The notes under the pieces: model-generated | Database searches by the model: none | Told to the model about the DNA's origin: nothing | The model's input: the letters and a program-made list of their open reading frames with translations, nothing else | DNA from: Euglena gracilis | Taxonomy: Eukaryota; Euglenida; Euglenophyceae; Euglenales | DNA length: 64,000 bases | Assembly: GCA_039621445.1 (NCBI GenBank) | Contig: CP154954.1 | Coordinates: 61,067,858-61,131,857 of the forward strand | Reading direction: 5' to 3' | In this document: in pieces, positions 21,371 through 30,852 of the stretch | How positions within the stretch are numbered: position 1 is the stretch's first letter | Layout of the letters: each line of letters opens with the position of its first letter | Made by a program: the position numbers and the translations under genes

Positions 21371-22620
21371 GCGCTGGGTTAGGAGGTCCCGCTTGGTGCC
21401 CTTTGTCGCTGGAGGTGGCTGATTCTTAACTTGCCCTTCGACACAAAAAGGAAAGGACAAGAGTTCACGAACGAAGAAGAACCAAGAAGAGACGTCAATA
21501 TCAATTCAATATCCAGAACAAAAGACACGAACCAGACGGACATCAATTGAAGAGTCAATTGTCAAAATTCATTTTGGACTTCAATGAGGAATGCCTTGGA
21601 AAAGAAATTTGAATTCTATGGCCGCGGAAGTCCTGGAGCAGTGGCCGCAGCAGGAGAACTCGGAGATGTGGTCGACACGTGGAGAACCGTGGCCGTTCTT
21701 CCGCCCAGACCCCCACCCCAGAAATTTCCCAGCACAAACCTCACCAACGACGGCCACGGTCCTTGGACCACTGGGGCCAGAAGGCCCAGAAGGAAGTGAT
21801 CAGCCCGAGCCCTTGTGGGGCAAAGGATGGGCCAGGGGGGCCCAAACTGCATCCCAAAGGACATTCAATGGGGAGATGGAGTCAAGGCCAAGGACGCTAC
21901 CACTACAGGGGCCATGGGGACCAAATTTTCAAGCAAATCCCCTCAGGAAGGGGAAGAAAACGTCTGTACAACCCCCCCAATTCATCTTGCATAACAGCCC
22001 CCCTCAAGGGGACAAGGGGGGGGCACAGCAGCCCCCCCAAGATTTCCAATGGGGCTGGAGGCCAAGAAGAACTCAAGGCCCAGAAGACCAACAGATGGAC
22101 TATGGAAAAAGATTCATGTATGGAGTCCTTGGAGACCAGCAGGGTGGACCCACAGTGGACACCAAGAAGCTAAGAAAGCTGCTGGTAAATTCCCCGAGGG
22201 ACCCACAGAGGCCTTCTGCCAAAAATGTGGGAAAAAGGGACCCACAGTGGCCCTTTCAATCACCCAGCCACAGGAGTAAAAGGGACCCTTTTGTGCCCTT
22301 TTTCGCCGGCGAGCAAGGCATGGCCTCACAATGGCAAACTGCTGAGCCCGAGGTGTCCTCGGGCTCCGCACTTTGCCCTTGTGAGGCCATGCCTTGCTCG
22401 CCGGCGGTGTTGTTTGGATTATTCTGGCGCGTTGGGTTAGGAGGTCCCGCTTAGTGCGTATTTCGCCGGAGTTGGCTGATTCTTAATTTGCCCTTCGATA
22501 CCCAGAAGAAAGGAACGTCCACTACCTTATCAATTGGAAGAAGAAGAAGTCAATCAATCAATTCAAATTATCCAGAGAAAGACGGTCGTGCAGAATGTCA
22601 AAGTTGAAATCGCAAACTAG
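21371..22620 (+). mobile_element. non-autonomous retroelement derivative, unit 3
   Basis: Counterpart of 8115-9440 with an internal deletion of about 80 bp near 21660-21665: the GACCACTCACCATCTTC segment present near 8411 is missing. The paired GGTTAGGAGGTCCCGCTT starts are kept near 21377 and 22434. Confidence 0.6.
22304..22406. repeat. 103-bp palindrome, unit 3, with a restored base pair
   Basis: As in units 1 and 2, but the right arm reads CCATGCC instead of CCACGCC. This restores complementarity to GGCATGG in the left arm. Confidence 0.92.
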
Positions 22621-23883
22621 CTTTTCCTGCGTCTCGATTGGGTGTCGCGATGGCAAAGTTTGATGCAAATGTTTTTTGTTAAATGCACCCCCCCCCCCTC
22701 CTCGGGGGGTGTGGGTGGATGGGTCTGGGCCGGACCGGGGCGGGGTCCCGCACCAGAGGCGCCGGGTATACCTTTTCGGCGCGAAGGGCCGAAAATTTTG
22801 AAAATTGCCTTTAACGGGCCCGATTTTGTAGGCTCCCCGCTGCCCCTCCCCGGTGGGGACCCCCGCGTAGCACCCTGGGTAGGTGGAGGGACCCACCCTC
22901 TCTCCCCCCCGGGGGGTCTTAAAAAGAAGCCTGGTTAAACGTCCATCTTTATGTCCATATATTTATATCCACCACAGCAAGTTCCAGAGCCCAACTTCAC
23001 AGAGTTCAAGCATTTCTGGGCCGTTTGTTTTCTGACCAAAATCAAAATCCATACTTTCCAAAATTTTAGCTGGTTTTGTGTGGAGCACCTTTGATGGAAA
23101 AATGTGTGAAGACCTTTTTGACGGGTGTAATACTACTGGCAAGGAAAGTTCCCCACAGGTTTCCCCCGGGCCGGACACAAGGCTGACCCAGGGTTTGATA
23201 TAAGGAGGGCGTACGGGGTTTAGGTGGGGGGTGTCCCCCCCTCCTCCTGGCCCGCACAGGAAGGGTCCGGACCACCCTCCCCCCACCACCTGCCAGGGGG
23301 CGGACCGACCCTGGTACCCGGGACCCACCCCCAAAAAGCGTCAATTTTTTCCTCCGGTGCTTTGCGCCGTAAATTTTTTGCATTTTTGTACATTTTTGGC
23401 AAAAAAGTGCCCAAAATGGAACTTTGGGTGGTTTTGGGGGGGTCAAAAATTTTCGCCCCAGCGCTTTGCGTCGGTGCGAAAGCGGTCACCAGTCAAATAT
23501 TTAGGCACTGGCCCACCCACGGGAGGGGGGGGGATGACTGGTTTTTTCAGAGTGACTGTCTGGTTTTTGGCACGGACCCCCTTCCCCCCAGGGGGGGGTC
23601 GGCCAGGAGTGGGCAAAAGTGGCTTGAGTGACACCGGCATTTTTTTGGCCTAAAACGACTGGGAAGTGGCCTAAAGTGACTGGGAAGTGGCCTTTTTTCT
23701 GAGTGGCCGACCCCCTAGGGGGTGTCTTGCTGGTTTTCCGAAAATGAGTGACTGACTGATTTTCAAAAAAGTGGAGTGACCCCCCCCCGGGTTTGGTAAA
23801 AAAATGTAAGACCCGGACAGCGCCACTGTTTAGGTGGGGGGTGTCGCTGAGCTCTTATCCCTTTATGGGTAAGAGCTCAGCGA

Positions 23884-23960
23884 CACCCTTACCCTTACCC
23901 TTTATGGGTACCCTTACCCTTTCCCTTACCCTTACCCTTACCCTTACCCTTTATGGGTAA
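23884..23960 (+). repeat. CCCTTA microsatellite
   Basis: About ten copies of CCCTTA with interruptions such as CCCTTTATGGGTA. The complement, TAAGGG, differs from the common TTAGGG telomere repeat. It lies next to a small inverted repeat, TCGCTGAGCTCTTA...TAAGAGCTCAGCGA, at about 23846-23884. Confidence 0.9.
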
Positions 23961-24599
23961 GACCCCCCCGAACCCCCCCCCCCTCGGGGCCACCTCGGGA
24001 ACCGGCGGATTATCACCACGATCCCGGCCCCGTTCCCGAAATTTTTTTTTTCAGTCGCGAGCGACTGGATTCCTAGTTTCCGAATCACCTGGGTTTGACC
24101 CCCAACTCCCCGCCAGGCCCGACTTATTCACGCGCGAAGGGGTCCAAACTTGGTAGGATTGGCCAACCCCCCTTTTTAAAGCCCCCCCCTTTGGACGGCC
24201 AAAAAATGTCAATTTTCAAAATATCTCCAAAATGAAGCAAAATGAAAGGAAATGTCCTGCGACCTAATTTGAAGCCCTTGGAACGCCCCATCTGCCGGTA
24301 TTTTCATTTCCCCGCAACTCCCAGCCTGGCCCGAGATACGGCCGTTTTTGGCCTGGATGGCCGTTTTGTACACTTTTTCCACGTTTTCAGGGGGTGGGGG
24401 GGTCAAAAAATCGATATTTTCAAAATTTATTGAAAATGATGCAAAATCAAAGGATATGACCGGAGACCTAAATTGAAGCCCTTGGAACGCTCTATCTACT
24501 GGGATTTTGGTTTCCCCGGAGCTCACCGCCTAGCCCGAGATACGGCCGTTTTTCGGCCAATTTAGGCCATTTTGTACACTTTTCACTCTGTCCGACTTA

Positions 24600-25470
24600 G
24601 CCGTTCTCGGCCAAAAAAAGTCGAAAAAATCGAAAAAAAAATTTTTGCCCAAAACGATGTTTTTTGGCCTCCCGGACCGGGAAAAACTGTTTTTGAGCCG
24701 AAAACGAGCCTTTTTCGACCCGCCGGCGCCCCGTTTTGGGCCGCCCACCGATTGATTTTGGGTCAAAACCGGGCCAAAAACTCGAAAAAAATCGAAAAAA
24801 AACTTTTTGCCCGAAACGATGTTTTTTGGCCTCCCGGACCCGGAAAAACTGTTTTTGAGCCGAAAATGAGCGTTTTTCGACCCCCCGGGGCCCCGTTTTG
24901 GACCGCCGACCCGTTGACTTTGGGTCAAAACCGGCTCAAAAAAGTCGAAAAAATCGAAAAAAAATTTTGTCCGAAACGATGTTTTTGGGCCTCGCGGACC
25001 CGGAAAAACCGTTTTTGAGCCGAAAATGAGCGTTTTTCGACCCACCACCGCCCGCTTTCTGGCACAAAACCCATGGATTTCAGGCAACGAGCTCCACGAG
25101 CTCGAACAGCCGGCGCTCTGTTTTGGGCCGCCCAGCCATTGATTTTGGGTCAAAACTGGGTCAAAACAGTCAAAAAAATCGAAAAAATTTTTTTGCCCGA
25201 AACGATGTTTTTTGGCCTCCCGGACGCAGAAAAACCGTCTTTGAGCCGAAAACGAGCGTTTTTCGACCCGCCGGCGCCCCGTTTTGGGCCGCCGACCCGT
25301 TGACTTTGGGTCAAAACCGGGTCAAAAAAGTCGAAAAAAATCGAAAAAAAATTTTTGGCCCGAAACGATGTTTTTTGGCCTCCCGGACCCGGAAAAACTG
25401 TTTTTGAGCCGAAAATGAGCGTTTTTCGACCCACCACCGCCCGCTTTCTGGCACAAACCCCATAGATTTC
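24600..25470 (-). repeat. inverted tandem array of the 160-bp unit
   Basis: Five copies of the 0.56-1.44 kb unit, reverse-complemented. GTTTTTGAGCCGAAAA-type words recur near 24690, 24850, 25010, 25240 and 25400. Two copies contain an extra CACCACCGCCCGCTTTCTGG segment near 25045 and 25432. Confidence 0.9.
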
Positions 25471-26365
25471 AGGCAACGAGCTCCATGGAGTGGGCTGGTA
25501 CGTATGGAGGGGGTGGGTGCGCGCTTATTAAGAGCTCAGCACTATTCAAAACCTGGTCCCCCCACCCCCCCCCTCCTGGCCCGCAGGGAGGTCCGGACCA
25601 CCCCCTCCCACCTGTCCTTTTGTCGAGCGCTGGGCTGAACCATCTCCTATGAGCATTCCGCATAACACAAGACACTCGTTTGTTAAATAGAGTCCTGGTC
25701 AGGATGGAACCCCCCCCCCCCCGCATGTTAAGGGTGCGTGCGACCCCCAGGGCAGAACGGGAATCGGCCAAACAGCCAGGGTGGGGGTGGGGGGGGGGTG
25801 GACCCCCCCACCACCTCTTCCCATATTTCTTGGCGCACCAATTTTTGGACCCGAAATTGTTGTCCGGCGCCCAAGGCGCCGGATGTTTATTGGACCCATT
25901 TTGGGACTCATACCTACCCCCCCCCCCGGGAAACTGTCATGCCCGAGAACCTCTCAGGGTCCCGCCCTGAAAACTGTCAGGGTCCCCGGTCCGGCCAACC
26001 TGTTAGTGTCGTTTTTCATTGACTTTCCCTTGAAATACCCTACCCGTGAAACTGTCAGGGTCCCTGGTACCGGCCAACCTGTCAGCATTGGAAGTTGTCA
26101 GGGTCCCCGGCACTGGCCAACCTGTCAGGTGACAGTTTCCCGGGGGTGGGTGGGGCAGGTATGGGAACCCGCCCAAAAACCCCTCAAAACCCCATTTTTT
26201 CACACTTTCCAAAATTTCCACATTTTCTCAAATTTTGATTTTGAGAGGTTTCTGAAGCATTGAAAGTTAAAAATCTTCAAAGAAAAAAAATGTCAGTAAA
26301 AATTGACTGTGCCAAAATCTGGTCCACTTTTTGATTTTTTTTCATTTTTTTCCACCCCCCCCCCC

Positions 26366-29300
26366 TTGTCGTACGACCACACCTCATTTACGACCACCCC
26401 CCGGTCACAGGTTGCAGGTCATGGGGTCACAGGTTGCGGGTGCGAAAATTTCAACACCACCTTAACTTCGACCGCCCCATCATTTACGACCACCCCCCCC
26501 GGTCGCAGGTTGCCGGTTATGGGGTGTTACGACCCCCGGCAGGGCGGTTCATAAGGGACGGGTTTTTTTTGGTAAAGGACGGCAAAAAAAATTGGCTCCG
26601 GGTGTTCTTTTAACCCATTTTGGGACCATATGCAGGCACCCATGGCTAAAATGGCCAAAAAATGGTCTTAAATGGCGGCCTATAATGGCGGCCTATAATG
26701 GCCAAAAATGGGGATATTTTGGGCTTGACCAGGGGTGCTTGCCAAGGTTGACCGCTTGTTTCTTTTTGAAACAGAAAAAGCATGTTTCTTTTTAAAAAAG
26801 TCAGGTTTTTTATTAAAAAAAATCACCTATTTTCTGTTTCAAAAAAGAACAAGTTTTTTTTATAAAATCTTTTTTTTAAAAAGACATGTTTTTTTTATAA
26901 AAAAAAACAACAGAAAAACGTCTGGAAAAACTCAATAACGTCACTTTTTGATGACCAAAAAAATGACTTTAGAACTTTTTACTCAAAAAATGGCCATTTC
27001 ACAATTAAAACTCCCTCAAACCCCATTTCTCACACCTTCCAAAAAGTTCTCAAAATTTTAATTTTGAGAGTTTTTGAAGCAAAAAGATGCCATTGAAAAT
27101 ACAAAAAATTGGACAGAAAAAAATGTCAGTAAAATTTCACTGTGCCAAAATTTGGTCCACTTTTTTTTGGCCTGCATTATTTTCCACCCCCCTCCTAAAA
27201 AGTACCAAATTTAACCCTGAAAGCTGTGAGATTTTTGTGTGAAAAAAAATGTGGTTTTCATAAAAAAATCACTTTTTTTGGGCCTCCAATTTTTTCGGTT
27301 CTAATTTTATCTTGCCCCAATTCCCCCCCCCGGTATTTTGAGTTCATTTTTCAAAAATTTCAAAACTTTTCAGCCCAAGTCCCCCGTTTTCCCGAAATTG
27401 GTAAAAATGCTGCCAAAATGTTCCCCCCCCAAACCCCATTTTTTTCACATTTTCTAACATTTCAATATTTCTCAAAATGCTGATTTTGAGAGATTTTGGA
27501 AGCAAAAAAAATTCCACTGAAAATCTAATAAAAAATTAAGAAAAAATGTCAGTAAAATTTGAATGTTCCAAAATTTGGCCCCATTTTTTTGACCAACATT
27601 TTTTAGAACTAACAATTTTAAACCGTAAAATTTTGGCAATTTTTTGGGGGGGGAAGTGTCAATTTTTATCAAAAAAACACCATGTATTTTTGGTTCATTT
27701 TTCACAAAATTTCAAAAGTTTTTCCCCAGCCAAAGTCCCCATTTTTTGATTATTTTTTGGTTGAAGTGCGTGGGGACAGAATTTTTTTTGCTTAAGGACC
27801 GCCCTGCCCCCCAGTCACAGGTTGCAGGAACGCAATCGTACGACAAGGGGGGGGGGGGGCGGCTGAAAATTTACATTTTTTAACCTGAAATTTTTGAGCT
27901 TTTTGTGTGAAAAAATGTGGCTTTACATAAAAAAAATCATGCGTTTTGGGTTCATTTTTTTAAAAAAAAATTTAAAAAAAACCCGGGTTTCCTGAAATCG
28001 ATGAAAATGCTGTTGTGGGTGTGGGGGGTCAACCCCCCCCTCCCGCCACCTGGGCCGGGTGGGGGTGTCGATACCCCCCCCTAGCTCTTCCCTTTCTGCC
28101 CTGGACCACCCTCCTGGTCTGGGGTTGTACCCACCCCTGCCCTTGTCGTACGACCACCCCTCATTAATGACCACCCCCCGGTCGGAGGTTGCAGGTCATG
28201 GGGGTTATGACCCCCCCCCCGGTTGCAGGTTGCGAAAATTTCAACACCACCTTACCTACGACCGCCCCTCGTTTACGACCACCCCCCCAGTCGCACGTTG
28301 CAGGTTGTGCGGGTGTTACGACCCCCCCCCCTTGGTGCAGGTTGCGGGAACCCGGTTGTGGCTTGGAAACTGGGTTGTTTTTGGCATCCTGTCTTGTGAC
28401 CACCCCTGCAGGTTTGGGGGTATGGTGTTTGGGGGTATGCACGACCCCCCCAGTCGGGGTTATACGAAGGGGTAACCCCAAATAATGCCCCCCCCCCCCC
28501 CTTCGGGCTGGGGCGAAAAAATAATACCCCCCTGGTTTTTGCGCCGAAGGCGCAAAAAAATGACCTGAAAATTTAGGTAAAAATTACAGTTTCTGACAAC
28601 AAATTACGAAAAGAAAGTAATTTTTCTGGATCATCTCACCTCTAAAAGGTGGTAAATTTCATGAGAAAGTACAAAAAAATGACCGCAAGGGGGGTTTTGG
28701 CGCTTTTTGAGTCCTATGGGACTTCAAAAAAATTCGAGAATTTTGGAGAAGTAATACCCCCCCAAATACAACCCCCCCCCAGGCCGGGACTTCGGGCGAA
28801 AAAATAATACCCCGGGGGAGCATTTTTTTGGGGGGGGGTTCAGCTTACCTGTTGGTGTTGACTGCACCGAAGGCCTGATGGGGTTTTTTTTGTTTCCCCA
28901 AGTTTGTGAACCACGTCATTTTGATGTATTTTTGCAGAAGCAGTGGTATGAGCTTAACCCTGAGGGCACTGACAAGCCGAACAAGAATTATTACGACCCC
29001 CGAAAGTGGATCCGTGAGGCCGAGCTTGGCATGCTGGCCCGCGTCAAGGTGGCCTTCAAGGCGTTGAATTGCCCGGAGGCCTAAAGGAGTTCATTGGTAT
29101 CCCCTGAACCACACGACTCGTACCTGGAACGAAACGTTTATGGTTTTTTTTTGCTCATGCTTGCTGAAATTTGATCCCGTCTTCCTTTTGTCGTTGCACG
29201 ACACTTTCCAGCTTCCAGGGAGAGACGGAACGTCCTCCGGAGGTCCCTGAGGGGCGGGGGGGTGGTTGTGGGGGGGGCACCACAGGGTTCGAAACGAGGG

Positions 29301-29796
29301 TGCATGGCTCGATGTGCTTCACATTTTTTTTGTCTTCCGTTTTTCCAATGGTGCATTTTTGCACTTTTTAAGTTTTTTTTTTGCGTTTTGTTGCATTTCT
29401 GCATGGTTCACCTGGTCTTCTCAGATTTTGACCATTTTTGCAATTGTTTGTATTTTTTTTGAATTTTAAAATTTTGACATTTTCCTCATTTTCAATCCAA
29501 TTTTTTGCAAGTTTTGGTACCCCATTGCAGGTTTTTGGGCAACCTTTGCATTTTCGTGATTTTTGCGCAGGGTTTGCATTTTTGTGACTTTGTGCACTTT
29601 TTCTCTGAGTTTTGAAGATTACTTCAGCCAGAGACTTTTGGCACCGGGTTGGTCTGCACTTTTGGCACAGACCAACCAACCACTCCCTTGGGTCGAGTAA
29701 TCTCCCCACAAGGGGCAGGGACAATCGCACTCCCTCGAGGCAAGCCGAAAAGGGAGGAAGGGACACCGGGGGCAAGCACAAAGACATTTTTCGCCG
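26366..29796 (+). repeat. array unit 4, cut by a retroelement
   Basis: Collinear with unit 1, including the extra segment near 27770 that units 2 and 3 lack. It diverges more than units 1-3 do from one another. Downstream of the aldolase exon it runs to the terminal repeat at 29797. The palindrome and the 3' modules of the other units are missing because the large retroelement sits there instead. Confidence 0.85.
28938..29084 (+). CDS. class II aldolase terminal exon, copy 4
   Basis: NPEGTDKPNKNYYDPRKW then the conserved helix and NCPEA, TAA, with the same acceptor as the other copies. It shares T after NPEG and the NCPEA end with copy 3, so the four exons fall into pairs 1/2 and 3/4. Confidence 0.8.
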   Translation, partial: KQWYELNPEGTDKPNKNYYDPRKWIREAELGMLARVKVAFKALNCPEA

Positions 29797-30320
29797 CGCT
29801 GGGTTAGGAGGTCCCGCTTGGTGCCCTTTGTCGCCGGAGGTGGCTGATTCTTATCTTGCACTTCGACACAAAAAGGAAAGGACAAGAGTTCACGAACGAA
29901 GAAGAACCAAGAAGAGACGTCAATATCAATTCAATATCCAGAACAAAAGTCACGAACCAAACGGACATCAATTGAGGAGTCAATTATCAAAATTCATTTT
30001 GGACTTCAATCAGCAATGCCTTGGAAAAGAAATTTGAATTCTATGGCCGCGGAAGTCCTGGAGCAGCGGCCGCAGCAGGAGAATTCGGAGATGCGGTCGA
30101 CACGTGGAAAACCGTGGCAGTTCTTCCCCCCAGACCCCCACCCCAAAAATTTCCCAGCACAACCCCCCCCCCAATGACGGCCACGGTCCTTGGACCACTG
30201 TGGCCAAAAGGCCCAGAAAAAAGAGATCAGCCCCAGCCCTTGTGGGGCAAAGGATGGGCCAGGGGGGCCCAAATTGCCTCCCAAAGGTCATTCAATGGGG
30301 AGATGGAATCAAGGCCAAGT
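29797..30320 (+). repeat. 5' terminal repeat of the retroelement
   Basis: Matches the starts of the short derivatives (GGGTTAGGAGGTCCCGCTT; CAATATCAATTCAATATCCA) up to GATGGAATCAAGG, where it leaves the derivative sequence and enters the element. The partner at 36112-36750 has the same order of words: TTGGCTGAT, CAATTGGAAGAAGAAG, TTCAATGA, ACGGCCACGG, GATGGAATCAAGG. Confidence 0.6.
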
Positions 30321-30852
30321 GTGCGCGGTCCGAGGGTGCCCGCCCCAAGGAGGGGTCCCAAGGGGGCCCAAAGGGGCCACGAAGGGCCACGAGGGGGCTC
30401 CAAGGCCCCCAAGGGCCTTTTGAGGCCCCACTGGCCCCCAAAGGGAGCCCCACAGCCCATTTTGACCAAGCCAAGGGAAGGTAAAGGAGGGGGCAGGTTG
30501 AGGGGGCCAACAGGCAACCCCCAAGGAGATTCGCAAGCCCTGCTGGGCTTTGCGCAAGCATGCGCACCCCCTTGGTGGGCGCTCAGATGGCGCAATTCAT
30601 TAAGAATTGCGCAAAGTATACCAAGTAGCCCCCCCCAGCTGTAGCCCCCCTCCAATTGTACATTTTCTGTTCACAGTGCTCTGTTTACACTCTGTTCACA
30701 CTCTGTTTTGTCTGACATTTGGCGTCAATTGTTTTGCATTGCAAGCCAATTCAAAGTACAAAGAAATCAAGGAAAGTTCAAATTACAATCAAGTTCAAGT
30801 CATTGATTACGTTTGTTATTCATCCAAGATCAATTGATTGGACCTCAAAAGT
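30321..30852 (+). other. element leader, with a 9-bp stem-loop
   Basis: Region between the 5' repeat and the Gag start. The first 270 bp are rich in GGGGCCC/AAGGGCC words. A perfect hairpin, GCGCAATTC / GAATTGCGC with a 5-base loop, lies at 30590-30612. CTCTGTTTACACTCTGTTCACA repeats follow at 30670-30705. No open frame of note. Confidence 0.55.

Larger units (their letters stand above)
23850..25480 (-). repeat. inverted copy of the 0.56-2.46 kb repeat block
   Basis: Read on the minus strand, the order matches the start of the window. The 160-bp array comes first (25470 down to 24600), then the TTCCAAGGGCTTC module (about 24500-24250), then the CCAAGTTTGGACCCC and GGTTCCCGAGGTGG segments (24150-23990). 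The 19-20 bp minisatellite of the left copy is missing. Copies of AAGAGCTCAGCG also occur near both blocks (about 2475 and 23850-23885). Confidence 0.85.
18088..26365 (+). repeat. array unit 3, about 8.3 kb with an inserted block
   Basis: Collinear with units 1 and 2 until about 23850, where 1.6-1.8 kb of foreign sequence interrupts it (inverted copy of the 0.56-2.46 kb region). Array modules resume near 25550 with the GGCCCGCAGG poly-C module. Its aldolase exon differs from copies 1 and 2 but matches unit 4 in ending NCPEA. Confidence 0.88.

Noticed and set aside
23884-23960. telomere-like tract
   Set aside because: The unit is CCCTTA (TAAGGG), not CCCTAA (TTAGGG), and it lies inside an inverted interstitial block.
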